A model generated the notes under the pieces. The model saw nothing but the letters and a program-made list of their open reading frames with translations. It was not told the origin of the DNA and did not search any database. DNA of 64,000 bases, taken from positions 1 to 64,000 of the forward strand of contig DIDS01000019.1 of the NCBI GenBank assembly GCA_002418265.1, read 5' to 3'. Position 1 is the stretch's first letter, and every line of letters starts with the position of its first letter. Made by a program: the position numbers and the translations under genes. Shown here in pieces: positions 1 through 8,661 of this stretch. Source of the DNA: Acidimicrobiia bacterium UBA5794. GTDB taxonomy: Bacteria > Actinomycetota > Acidimicrobiia > Spongiisociales > UBA5794.

Positions 1-21
1 CGCGATGCAAGGAGTTCCTGT

Positions 22-96
22 TGGAGCCGGAGGCGGGATTTGAACCCGCGCCCTACGCATTACGAGTGCGTTGCTCTACCCCTGAGCTACCCCGGC
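22..96 (-). tRNA. tRNA-Thr (anticodon CGU)
   Basis: Read on the minus strand, the segment folds as a full cloverleaf. The 5' acceptor strand GCCGGGG pairs with CUCCGGC, followed by discriminator U and an encoded CCA. The T arm carries GGUUCAAAUCC. The anticodon stem ACGCA/UGCGU encloses the loop CUCGUAA, so the anticodon is CGU, which reads the threonine codon ACG. No neighbouring tRNA is visible. The assignment rests on the complete fold. Confidence 0.97.
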
Positions 97-155
97 GGAA
101 GGCCCGATGATACCAAGTGGCGCTCCACAGTCCCTCCCGCTCCGTCTTCGCTCCA

Positions 156-1067
156 TTAGGTCAGAGCAGCCTCAAGTGCGGAGTCGATCGTGGGATGATT
201 GAATGTGAATCCTGAGCCCCGGAGAACTCCCGGTTCGAGTCTGTGGGACACGTAGGCGACGGCGTCGGCGAGTTCGCTCCCGAGACGGATGTTCAGGGCG
301 ATTCGGGGGGTTGGGAGGAACGTCGGACGCCGGAGTGCAGATCCGAGCCCTTTGGTGAACTCCCTGTTGGTCACCGGATTCGGCGATGCGACGTTCACCG
401 GTCCCGAGATCTCATTGTCAATCACGTGGAGGAAGGCTCGGATGCAATCCTCGTCCGAAATCCACGACCACCATTGCTTTCCGTCACCGATGCGTCCACC
501 AACCCCCAACTTGAAGAGCGGAATCATTGGGGCAAGTGTTCCGCCACGATTGGACAGAACAAGACTCGTGCGCGTGTTGACCACGCGTATTCCCGCCGTC
601 TTCGCTGGACGCGAAGCAGCCTCCCACGCGGCGCACAACTCGGCAAAGAAACCTTTGCCGACTGGTTCAGATTCCGTCAGGACGTCGTCTCCACGGTCCC
701 CGTAGATCCCCATCGCCGATGCAGTCACGAGCACGGGTGGCGGATCGTCCATCTTCGCCATGGTTCGTGCGACTGTTCCGACCGCCTCCACACGAGACGA
801 CAGAAGCAGCGCCTTTCGTTCCTCGTTCCAGCGCTTGTCGCCGATGGGCACTCCGTTGAGCACGACAACTGCGTCAGCTCCACGGAGAACGGATGGTTCA
901 AGGCTGCCTGTCCGAGGGCCCCATACGTGTGTGTCGGGAGGCAACCCGCCGTCGGGCGACGACCGCACGAGCGTTACGACCGCGTCGCCCCGCTCTCGAA
1001 GCGCCGTGACGAGCCCAGAACCAATGAGGCCCGAGGCACCCGTTATCACGACCCGTTTCGTTGTCAT
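156..1067 (-). CDS. TIGR01777-type NAD(P)-dependent epimerase/SDR39U1 family protein
   Basis: A 303-residue extended short-chain dehydrogenase/reductase of the TIGR01777 (SDR39U1, YfcH-like) family. The N-terminus has the Rossmann motif GASGLIGSGL (from about residue 9). A later GIYGDRGDD stretch corresponds to the family's active-site Tyr region, and the C-terminus has the small domain typical of the family (LGSALRRPTFLPTP). The start chosen is the ATG of an ATGA overlap with the plsC stop; a frame start 4 codons upstream is less likely. It is the last gene of a tmk-holB-plsC-SDR run. The substrate of this family is unknown, so no pathway is claimed. Confidence 0.85.
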   Translation of the reverse strand: MTTKRVVITGASGLIGSGLVTALRERGDAVVTLVRSSPDGGLPPDTHVWGPRTGSLEPSVLRGADAVVVLNGVPIGDKRWNEERKALLLSSRVEAVGTVARTMAKMDDPPPVLVTASAMGIYGDRGDDVLTESEPVGKGFFAELCAAWEAASRPAKTAGIRVVNTRTSLVLSNRGGTLAPMIPLFKLGVGGRIGDGKQWWSWISDEDCIRAFLHVIDNEISGPVNVASPNPVTNREFTKGLGSALRRPTFLPTPRIALNIRLGSELADAVAYVSHRLEPGVLRGSGFTFNHPTIDSALEAALT

Positions 1068-1705
1068 AGCTCCATCCAATCAGAAAGACGACGGTCAACA
1101 GCGTCAAACCAGTCAGCGGTCATCGACCCGATCGGATCGACCCTGTCCGCATAGTCAAACCACCACAGTGGCTTGTTGTACCAAAGCCTGACGGCAGTTC
1201 GGTGAAATCCGCGATCAACGGGGGAAAGACTGTGCTGGGTACCGTAGATCGCGGTGGGGATCAGCGGTGCGCCGGTCATCCAGGCGAGCCATGCCGCACC
1301 CCGTTTGGGATCATCGACACCCCATCGCTCAACCCTTCGTCCCTCAGGGAACACGCCAATGGCCTCACCCGATTCAAGGTGATCGATGGCCTCTCGCATC
1401 GCAGCAATCGGATTGCCATCACGATCGAGCGGGATGGTGGCGTAATACTTCATCATCAGGTCGAACAGTTTGGAGCGTCCGAAGAGTTCATCAACGGCAA
1501 GAAACCGGATGTCACGATTCGCATTGAAGCCAATGAACGGTGGATCAAGGTGTGAAAAGTGGTTTGCAGCCACGATGAATGGGCCCTCTACCGGAAGGTT
1601 TTCAACCCCGACCGTTGAGATGTCGAAGTACAGGCGCGAGAGCAACCGCGCCGGGCGGCGCGCCGCCGCGTCGATACCCCGAAAGACACTTGACCGTTTA
1701 CTCAT
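1064..1705 (-). CDS. 1-acyl-sn-glycerol-3-phosphate acyltransferase family protein (PlsC-like)
   Basis: A 213-residue PlsC-type acyltransferase, expected to transfer an acyl chain to lysophosphatidate or a related lysolipid at the membrane. The catalytic NHX4D block is visible as NHFSHLDPP. The substrate-binding block III appears as FPEGRR, with basic residues where many family members have EGTR. The frame is open further upstream, but the ATG at 1705 is favoured: it overlaps the holB stop by 8 bases (ATGAGTAA), and homology begins just after it. No transmembrane segment is obvious beyond hydrophobic stretches. The exact acyl acceptor cannot be told from sequence. Confidence 0.85.
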   Translation of the reverse strand: MSKRSSVFRGIDAAARRPARLLSRLYFDISTVGVENLPVEGPFIVAANHFSHLDPPFIGFNANRDIRFLAVDELFGRSKLFDLMMKYYATIPLDRDGNPIAAMREAIDHLESGEAIGVFPEGRRVERWGVDDPKRGAAWLAWMTGAPLIPTAIYGTQHSLSPVDRGFHRTAVRLWYNKPLWWFDYADRVDPIGSMTADWFDAVDRRLSDWMEL

Positions 1706-2759
1706 CCCGGCCGAGGTCCACAAACAGCGAAGCCAACGCAAGGCTCGGTCGCTGATTTGCATCGAGCGCATCGATGGCGGCAAACACTCGCTCGGCATGG
1801 GCAATGGCCGTCGGAACATCGATCCGTGCCAACAACGCGACGTCAACGTCCGAGTTCTGAACGGGTGCCCCAACCTGTGACGCAGCAGTGTCGCGGTAGA
1901 AGCTCGCCAACAATTCGAGGCCCGTCGAGTAGAGAGCATCGGATGCCCGAGCAAGCTCACGTGCTTGGCGCTCAAGGAACGCCTTCGGGGCGTTGTCGTC
2001 TGGGTAGAGCATCAGTCGCTCAGCTCCTTGCCGCTCCTTGATCGCGTCCAAGAGCGGGTCGGTCGCCTCAAGGACGCGCGATACCAGCCGGTAGGCATCC
2101 CCGGGATGGTCGGTCACGCTCCCGGGTACCGACAACCATGCCTCCCTGAACTCCACGACGGCGGGCTCGGTGGCGAGCGACAACGCCAGACCCGGTCGGC
2201 CACCCGAAATTCGGGCTGCCTCAGCCGCGCTCTCGGGGTCGATACCGTTGGCTTCGAGCCCTGCAGCGATCTCGGATTCGCTCACCCTCCCGAATACCAC
2301 CGTTCGGCAGCGGCTTGCCACGGTCGATGGAAGATCGTCCTCTGATTCGGCAACGAGAACAAACCTGGTCGACGCGATCGGCTCCTCGATCGTCTTGAGC
2401 AGCGCGTTGGCCGCTTCATCGTTGAGCATTGATGCTTCCTCGAACAGAAATACCTTCACCGAGGATTCGAGCGGTGCACGCACCGCGCCAGAGACAACCA
2501 TGCGGGCCTGATCGACCGTGACCGATGCCCTTCCCTCGGGAGCGACAACGATGACGTCGGGGTGGTTCCCGGTGGCAGCTCGCCGAACAGCGTCGGCATC
2601 TGATCCACCTACGAGGTGGGCGGCAAACTCCCGTGCCACGGAGGCCTTTCCCACATTCGATGGCCCTATGAAGAGATACGCGTGAGCCGGATTGGTGAGT
2701 TCCGACGTGAGCAGATCGACAACGGAGGAATGGCCGATGACTCCGACAAAAGGCTTCAC
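1698..2759 (-). CDS. holB: DNA polymerase III subunit delta'
   Basis: A 353-residue AAA+ clamp-loader subunit of the replicative DNA polymerase III. The N-terminal P-loop GPSNVGKAS is followed by the delta'-type sequences ANALLKTIEEP and FVLVAESEDDLPSTVASRC, the last giving the SRC sensor motif. The protein helps load the sliding clamp on primed DNA. The start overlaps the tmk stop as ATGA, and the tmk-holB pair is common in bacteria. The zinc-binding cysteines found in DnaX and many delta' proteins are not apparent. Length is normal for the family. Confidence 0.92.
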   Translation of the reverse strand: MKPFVGVIGHSSVVDLLTSELTNPAHAYLFIGPSNVGKASVAREFAAHLVGGSDADAVRRAATGNHPDVIVVAPEGRASVTVDQARMVVSGAVRAPLESSVKVFLFEEASMLNDEAANALLKTIEEPIASTRFVLVAESEDDLPSTVASRCRTVVFGRVSESEIAAGLEANGIDPESAAEAARISGGRPGLALSLATEPAVVEFREAWLSVPGSVTDHPGDAYRLVSRVLEATDPLLDAIKERQGAERLMLYPDDNAPKAFLERQARELARASDALYSTGLELLASFYRDTAASQVGAPVQNSDVDVALLARIDVPTAIAHAERVFAAIDALDANQRPSLALASLFVDLGRDE

Positions 2760-3364
2760 AGTCCCAGCCTTTCGATCACGTCGTTGACAACAACCGAAAT
2801 CGGTCTTGACGCGTCCACAACGACGAAACGGTCAGGTTCTGCAGCAGCGAGCGAATCGAACCCGTCGGCGACGGACTCGTGAAAGCGCGTTCCCTCCCCA
2901 CCGATGCGATCGTCGACGGCCTGACGCGCCAGACCGTCGCCCGTGGTCAGCTTGAGGAGCACCACCCTCCCCGGCCAAAGACCACCGATCGCGATGTCGT
3001 TGAGCCGTCGCACATCTTCGAGACCGAGGTCGCGCCCAATGGCCTGATAGGCGAGCGACGAATACGCCGACCTGTCGGTGATGACCCACTTCCCCGCTTC
3101 GAGCGCCGGGCGTACGACCGTGTGGATGAGCTGGGCGCGCGATGCCGCGAACAATGCCGCCTCGGCAAGGGGGGCAGGTGCCTCGCCTTCGCCGAGCAGA
3201 ATCTCTCTGACACGTTCCCCGACTTCGGTCCCTCCCGGTTCGCGGACAAAGATCGCGTCCCTCCCCGAATCGTTGAGATGGCGAGCAACCTCACGAGCAA
3301 CCGTCGATTTGCCTGCACCCTCGATCCCCTCAAATGCAATGTATTTGTCGGCGAGCTCGGTCAT
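2756..3364 (-). CDS. tmk: Thymidylate kinase
   Basis: A 202-residue dTMP kinase, which phosphorylates dTMP to dTDP in dTTP synthesis. The P-loop is GIEGAGKST near residue 14. The REPGGT motif that binds dTMP and the DRS motif (ITDRSAYSS) follow in family order, then a lid region with DDRIGGEG. The gene lies downstream of topA across a 248-base GC-rich repeat region, and it is translationally coupled to holB by a 4-base overlap. The length is standard and all key motifs are present. Confidence 0.95.
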   Translation of the reverse strand: MTELADKYIAFEGIEGAGKSTVAREVARHLNDSGRDAIFVREPGGTEVGERVREILLGEGEAPAPLAEAALFAASRAQLIHTVVRPALEAGKWVITDRSAYSSLAYQAIGRDLGLEDVRRLNDIAIGGLWPGRVVLLKLTTGDGLARQAVDDRIGGEGTRFHESVADGFDSLAAAEPDRFVVVDASRPISVVVNDVIERLGL

Positions 3365-3380
3365 GTGGAGAGCTTACGGC

Positions 3381-3600
3381 TCACCCCGTCCTCCCGCGAA
3401 GCGCAGGGCGCGACGAGCTGGAACGCCCCCTTGCGACGCTGCACCTGCTGCGCAGGCCGGAAAACCGGGGGGGCGGGAAGAAACAACACCGTCCTCCCAC
3501 GAAACCGGAGGGGACGGGATCAAGAACAAAACCGTCCTCCCGCGGAGCGGGGGGACGCGACGAGCGCAGCGAGGAGCAGGGGGGCTCCGAAACCGCAGCA
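3381..3600. repeat. GC-rich dispersed element, copy 1 (between topA and tmk)
   Basis: The 248-base gap downstream of topA holds GC-rich repeated text, with several CCGTCCTCCC... blocks and runs of G. The segment 3531-3585 matches the reverse complement of 47161-47215 at 53 of 55 positions by eye, and the flanks also resemble each other (CTGCTGCGCAGG, GGGGACGGGA). The paired C- and G-runs can form hairpins, so it may end topA transcription. No gene is seen in it. Confidence 0.8.
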
Positions 3601-3612
3601 AGCTGAACGCTC

Positions 3613-6210
3613 CTACCTCTTCTTCTTCTTCGGGGCTGGGCCCTTCGCCCGCTTCTCCGCAAGGCGCTCGGAGGCATGATCCAGGGTGATGTTGTCGAGG
3701 GTTTCTGCAACTCGGAAAGATACGTTGGTCTCGCCGTCGGTCATGTAGAGACCGAAGCGGCCGTCTTTGATGACGATTTCGTTGCCGGTGGCGGGATCCT
3801 TGCCAAGTTCCTTGAGCGGTGGCTTCGCTCCGCGGCGCTGACGAGGCTTTGCGAGTGCTTCCAGGGCCTCGTCAAGCGTGATCGTCAGGAGCTGCTCCTC
3901 GGTTTCGATGGAACGATTCTCTTTACCCCAGCTCACGTACGGCCCATGGGGTCCGTTCTTTGCAAATACCGGCTCGCCGTCTTCAGGATGGGGTCCGAGC
4001 TCTCGTGGAATCGAGAGCAACCGGACCGCATCGTCGAGCGTGAGGGTTGCCGGATCCATGGACTTGAACACCGAAGCCATCTTTGGTTTGTCCGTCGAGT
4101 CCGGATCGCGTTCACCGAGTTGGAGGTACGGCCCATATCGGCCTGTCTTGAGGAAGATCTCAAGACCTGTGTCGGGATCATTTCCAAGGGAGCGTTCGTC
4201 CTTCGGAGCACTCAGCAACTCCACGGCACGCTCAAGCGTCAATTCGTCTGGAGGCAGGTCTGGCGGAATCGATGCACGATCTTCACCGCGTTGGAGATAC
4301 GGCCCGTACTGTCCGGATCTGGCGACAATGGGCACACCATCGTCGCCAATCCCGATCTCGAAGGAGTTGACTGCCTTCGGGTCGATTCGCTCAAGTGCGT
4401 CCTCAGACACGAAGTCCGTGATCCCGGGCCTTGGGTTCTCCGGGTCCTTCACACCGTCGTAGAATTCCCTGAGATACGGAACCATCTCCTGATCGCCGGA
4501 AGCGATCCGGTCGAGATCTTCCTCCATCTTGGCTGTGAAGTCGTAGTCGACGTATTCAGCGAAGTACTGCTCAAGCAAGCCGACGACACCGAAGGCACGC
4601 CAGGTCGGTACGAGAGCGGTTCCTTGTTTGAACGCATATTCACGATCGAGGATGGTCGAGATGATCGACGCGTAGGTCGACGGTCGACCGATGCCAAGCT
4701 CCTCAAGACGCTTCACGAGTGACGCCTCGGTGTATCTCGCAGGTGGTTTGGTTTCGTGGTCGGTTGGCTCGAGTGCAACAGCCACAAGGCTGTCACCTTC
4801 AGCCATGTTCGGGAGATGGGTTTCTTGATCGTCGAGTGCAGCATCGGGGTCGTCCCTGCCCTCGACGTAGGCACGTAGAAATCCCGGGAAGGTGATTGTG
4901 CGACCGCTTGCGCGGAAGCCACAGGTTTCGGCTTTGAGGGTGTCTGCCGTGATCCCAACTTTGAGGCTTTCACCCTTGGCATCCTTCATTTGGGACGCGA
5001 CGGTGCGCATCCAGATCAGTTCATAGACACGAGCCGCATCCGATGTCGGACCGAACTGTGCTGCGACTCTGTCCATGTCCTGGAATCGATCACCGGCCGG
5101 TCGAATTGCCTCGTGCGCCTCTTGAGCGCCCTTGGCCTGCGAACCATACAAGCGCGGCTTTTCGGGGAGAAACTGTGAGCCGTAGCGATCCGCAACGAGC
5201 GAGCGTGCAGCGTCAAGGGCGGTCGCCGAGAGATTCGTCGAATCGGTTCGCATATAGGTGATGAAGCCCTGCTCATAGAGCGCCTGGGCCGCACTCATTG
5301 TCCGTCTAGCCCCAAATCTGAGTTTGTGGCCGGCTTCCTGTTGCAGGGTTGAGGTGCGGAACGGGGCGTACGGCTTGCGGGTGTATGGCTTGGACTCGAC
5401 ACTCGCAACCGAGAAGTCGGCACCGCTCAGACCCTGCGCCAAGCCGACCGCGTCTTGAGGCGACAGAGCCCTACGACCCTTCTTGAGATTTCCCGCGGCG
5501 TCGAAGTCGGCGCCATCAGCGACCCTTACGCTGTCGATCGTCCGCAAAGTTGCGGAGAATTCGGTGCCTTCCGCAGCAAGCGTCGCCTTGAGACTTGAGT
5601 ATGACGAGCGGACAAATGCCATCCGTTCACGCTCTCGCTCGACGAGGATTCGCGTGGCAGGAGATTGAACACGTCCCGCCGACAGACCTCGTCTCACCCG
5701 GCGCCACAGGACAGGGGAGACCTCAAAACCGAAGAGTCGATCGAGAATTCTGCGTGTCTCTTGAGCCTGGACGAGCTGAACATCAAGATCTCGGGGATTG
5801 GCCGCGGCTTCCTGGATTGCCTTCTCGGTTATCTCGTGGAACACCATCCTTTGTACGGGAACCTTCGGTTTGAGCTCCTCAAGGAGGTGCCACGCGATGG
5901 CTTCACCCTCACGATCCTCATCCGTTGCGAGATAAAGCTCGTCGGCGTCCTTGAGCAGTTGTTTCAGCAGGCGCACCTGCTTCTTGGAGGAATCAGAAAC
6001 GATGTAGATCGGCGTGAAGTCATTGTTGAGGTCGATACCGAATCGGGTCTTCGCCCATTGAGCCTGTTTGCTCTCGGGAAGGTCTTTCTTCCTTGCGGGA
6101 ATGTCGCGAATGTGGCCAACGGAGGACTCAACGATGAAGTCATCACCGAGGTATCTACCGATCGTCTTCGCCTTTGCTGGCGACTCGACAATGACAAGTT
6201 TCTTCGACAA
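3613..6210 (-). CDS. topA: DNA topoisomerase I (type IA)
   Basis: An 865-residue type IA topoisomerase that relaxes negative supercoils. It starts with the TOPRIM domain (KLVIVESPAKA), which includes the metal-binding DxDxE set in ATDEDREGE near residue 98. The catalytic tyrosine lies in FITYMRTDST at about residue 319. The C-terminal third has four repeated Topo_C-type modules, each with a G(R/Q)(Y/F)GPY-like core. The tail is lysine-rich (PKKKKR), as in actinobacterial enzymes that use a basic tail rather than zinc fingers. The start is TTG, immediately before the conserved N-terminus, with only a weak SD. Confidence 0.96.
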   Translation of the reverse strand: MSKKLVIVESPAKAKTIGRYLGDDFIVESSVGHIRDIPARKKDLPESKQAQWAKTRFGIDLNNDFTPIYIVSDSSKKQVRLLKQLLKDADELYLATDEDREGEAIAWHLLEELKPKVPVQRMVFHEITEKAIQEAAANPRDLDVQLVQAQETRRILDRLFGFEVSPVLWRRVRRGLSAGRVQSPATRILVERERERMAFVRSSYSSLKATLAAEGTEFSATLRTIDSVRVADGADFDAAGNLKKGRRALSPQDAVGLAQGLSGADFSVASVESKPYTRKPYAPFRTSTLQQEAGHKLRFGARRTMSAAQALYEQGFITYMRTDSTNLSATALDAARSLVADRYGSQFLPEKPRLYGSQAKGAQEAHEAIRPAGDRFQDMDRVAAQFGPTSDAARVYELIWMRTVASQMKDAKGESLKVGITADTLKAETCGFRASGRTITFPGFLRAYVEGRDDPDAALDDQETHLPNMAEGDSLVAVALEPTDHETKPPARYTEASLVKRLEELGIGRPSTYASIISTILDREYAFKQGTALVPTWRAFGVVGLLEQYFAEYVDYDFTAKMEEDLDRIASGDQEMVPYLREFYDGVKDPENPRPGITDFVSEDALERIDPKAVNSFEIGIGDDGVPIVARSGQYGPYLQRGEDRASIPPDLPPDELTLERAVELLSAPKDERSLGNDPDTGLEIFLKTGRYGPYLQLGERDPDSTDKPKMASVFKSMDPATLTLDDAVRLLSIPRELGPHPEDGEPVFAKNGPHGPYVSWGKENRSIETEEQLLTITLDEALEALAKPRQRRGAKPPLKELGKDPATGNEIVIKDGRFGLYMTDGETNVSFRVAETLDNITLDHASERLAEKRAKGPAPKKKKR

Positions 6211-6287
6211 GGCTGTTCCGATCGCGTCTGGTAGCTCAGAATTCGGTACGAAATCCGATGTGTCAAGACTGACACGCGGGGCGGAAC

Positions 6288-7355
6288 CTAACGCAAGTGT
6301 GGAGCAAAACCCTCGCGAACCCGCTCAACGACTCGCTGCCAGGTGAACTCTGACTCCACGAACGCTCGCCCGGCGGCACCCATTTCGCGCGCCTTTTCGG
6401 GGTCTGCCAGAAGAGTGATGAGGTGCTTCGCGATCGCTTTGGACTCGGTCGCGATGTATCCGGTCTTACCGGGAATCACCGTTTCGGGCGCTCCACCCGA
6501 ATCGCCTGCGATGACCGGCACACCGCATGCTGCCGCCTCAAGAAAGACGAGACCGAGGCCCTCGGCTTCAAGACCGCCCCACCGTGACCTGCACGGCATC
6601 ACAAATATGTCCATTTCCCGATACAGGCCAGCGAGGTCCGTCCACGGAACATCGATTTCAAAGCGAGCATCGACACCGAGCTGCTCCGCCTTCTTGCGCA
6701 GACGGGCCTCGGTTCGTCCCTTCCCGACGAGCATCACCTGCACGTCGGATTTGACGAGGGATACGGCCTCGATGACACGGTCTTGGCCCTTGCGCGGCAC
6801 GAACCGCGACACGCAGCCGATGACCGGCTTGGCGTTCTCTGGAGGGTTTCTCGGGGGTGTAAAGGTGTCGATGTCCACCCCGGCTCCGATGTAGACCACC
6901 GGCTTCTTGGTGAGCCGCACGACATTGACTTCGGTGTATCGGCTGATCGCAAAGTTGGCATCAGCAGCCGCCAGGGTCTTTCCGAGCCATTGCTTGATTC
7001 CCGGAACCGCAGCCGGGAGCGTGACTTCAGCGCCGTAGTTCACAACCCCGAACGGAATGTTGAATTCGTCGCGAAGCGAAGGTCCCAGTGGAGTGAGCGG
7101 ATGCGGAGCGCCGAACAGGATTGCGTCAGGCTTGAACCGGTGCACTGCATCGAACACCAGGTGACGAGTCCGCTTGGTCGGAAGCATCCACTGCCGGAGT
7201 CCTCGTGTGACGCCAGACTCATCGATCGCAGCATCATTGTCGGCGGGAGCCACGACGTGGATCTCATCGGGATAAGCATCGACGAAGCTCTGGAGATACA
7301 TCTGGATTCCGCCCGGCTTGGGCGGATAGTCGTTGGTGACGATGAGAAGGCGCAC
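6288..7355 (-). CDS. GT4 glycosyltransferase, PimB'-like mannosyltransferase
   Basis: A 355-residue GT-B fold glycosyltransferase of family GT4. The N-terminus VTNDYPPKPGGIQMY is the glycine-rich acceptor region typical of actinobacterial PimB'/MgtA enzymes, which transfer mannose from GDP-mannose to phosphatidylinositol mannosides. The C-terminal nucleotide-sugar site has the EX7E motif around FLEAAACGVPVI. Translation begins at GTG, 4 bases after the stop of the phosphatase gene, so the two are co-transcribed. The mannosyl donor and lipid acceptor are inferred from similarity only; a different glycolipid role is possible. Confidence 0.78.
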   Translation of the reverse strand: MRLLIVTNDYPPKPGGIQMYLQSFVDAYPDEIHVVAPADNDAAIDESGVTRGLRQWMLPTKRTRHLVFDAVHRFKPDAILFGAPHPLTPLGPSLRDEFNIPFGVVNYGAEVTLPAAVPGIKQWLGKTLAAADANFAISRYTEVNVVRLTKKPVVYIGAGVDIDTFTPPRNPPENAKPVIGCVSRFVPRKGQDRVIEAVSLVKSDVQVMLVGKGRTEARLRKKAEQLGVDARFEIDVPWTDLAGLYREMDIFVMPCRSRWGGLEAEGLGLVFLEAAACGVPVIAGDSGGAPETVIPGKTGYIATESKAIAKHLITLLADPEKAREMGAAGRAFVESEFTWQRVVERVREGFAPHLR

Positions 7356-7359
7356 AACC

Positions 7360-8586
7360 TCAGTCCAGATGTGGGGCGACGTTGTATGACGCCATCACGG
7401 CTCCGTCTTCATTCAGTAGGAAACTTGACTGTGCCGTGTTGCGTGGGATGGTGATCTTTCCCCGACCGGCGTTCTTGATTCCGAGCACGTTGACCGCCAA
7501 CGCCCGTATCGCAGCACCGTGGGAAACGGCGATGTACGGCGCGGTCACCGCTTCCTCGGCAAGCTTTTCTGCGGTCTGTCGCATCCTGACACCGGCACCA
7601 ACGAGCGACTCTCCGTATCCGCCCCTTCTCGTGTGGTCCCCACGTCCCGATTGATATTCGGCAAGGTCGGCTGCGTGCTGTTCAAGGATCTGAGCCGTGG
7701 TGAGACCCTCCCATGCACCAAAGGACATCTCGACAAGCCCCTCATCGGTTGTGGGCGACGCGCCCATGCCTTCCCCGATGATCTCGGCTGTCTCTGTCGT
7801 GCGGATGCGTGGAGAACTGAACATGGCATCAACCACGGGGGCGTGTGCTGCCGCGGAAGCTGCCTGCTGCCTCCCGACATCCGTCAGAGGTGTATCGGTC
7901 GTGCTGTCCCATGTGCCGGCAACATTCCCCTCCGATTGTCCATGTCGAACAAACGTTGCGTGCTGGCCAATTGGCCCGAACTGTTGAGGGGTGTGATCGA
8001 GGTGAGTCGCGTCGTTGAACACGTTGATACGACGCTCCCCGTCGCTTCCGATCGTGATCTGGGAAACGGCGGTGTTGTGCGACGGAATCATGCGTCCGGT
8101 TCCCTCGAGTCCGGCAACTTGGCTCATCAGGGCCCAGATCACACCACCATGGGTGACGAGAACGGCGTGCTCGCCGTCGGCAAGCTTGGCGACAAGCCGA
8201 TCGAATGCTGCTCCAACCCGCCTGATGAACAGGGACATCTGTTCCCCACCACCGGGGGCGAGATCCTCACCGTTCGTGAAGGCCAGCCATTGTTCCGGGA
8301 AGCGTTCTGCGACCTCGGCCGAGGTCAATCCCTCCCATGAGCCAATCGAGAATTCGCGGAACGCGGGATCAGGAATCACATCGCCGAAGACTGCGGCGGT
8401 TGTCATGGTTCGTGGGAGATCTGACGCAATCACAACGTCAGGAGAGGCGCCAGCAAACCGGTTCGCCAGCCGATTGATCTGGGCGAGTCCAACATCGGAA
8501 ATCCCCGAATCGGTGAAGCCCTGCCAACGGCTCTCGCGGTTGGCATGGGTCTCTGCGTGCCTGATGATCGTGACGGTCTTCCCCAC
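7360..8586 (-). CDS. Tandem two-domain histidine phosphatase (phosphoglycerate mutase superfamily)
   Basis: A 408-residue protein made of two complete histidine-phosphatase domains. Domain 1 (about residues 1-200) has the catalytic RHAET, ASDLPRT, the general-acid region GSWEGLT and the second catalytic histidine in THGG. Domain 2 (about 205-408) repeats the set: RHGQSEGN, SSPRIRTTE, GAWEGLT, SHGAA. Both halves therefore look active. Single-domain relatives act on phosphosugars, cobalamin precursors or other phosphomonoesters, so the substrate is not assigned. The GTG start has AGAGGAAA upstream. It is co-transcribed with the downstream PimB-like gene, which suggests a role near glycolipid or sugar-phosphate metabolism. 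Confidence 0.88.
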   Translation of the reverse strand: MGKTVTIIRHAETHANRESRWQGFTDSGISDVGLAQINRLANRFAGASPDVVIASDLPRTMTTAAVFGDVIPDPAFREFSIGSWEGLTSAEVAERFPEQWLAFTNGEDLAPGGGEQMSLFIRRVGAAFDRLVAKLADGEHAVLVTHGGVIWALMSQVAGLEGTGRMIPSHNTAVSQITIGSDGERRINVFNDATHLDHTPQQFGPIGQHATFVRHGQSEGNVAGTWDSTTDTPLTDVGRQQAASAAAHAPVVDAMFSSPRIRTTETAEIIGEGMGASPTTDEGLVEMSFGAWEGLTTAQILEQHAADLAEYQSGRGDHTRRGGYGESLVGAGVRMRQTAEKLAEEAVTAPYIAVSHGAAIRALAVNVLGIKNAGRGKITIPRNTAQSSFLLNEDGAVMASYNVAPHLD

Positions 8587-8661
8587 GGTTTCCTCTCTCC
8601 TGGCGTTGCAGGCTAAGCCCGCCCGGGATTTGGTTCGGGGGCTGTCGAGCGCGAACGAGCC

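Noticed and set aside
1706..1975. N-terminal extension of the PlsC-like gene
   Set aside because: It lies inside holB in another frame, has a low-complexity Arg/Ser composition and no homology.
3381..3600. The repeat elements as attachment sites or ends of a mobile island
   Set aside because: No integrase, transposase or tRNA-associated direct repeat accompanies them, and the genes between copies are ordinary housekeeping genes.
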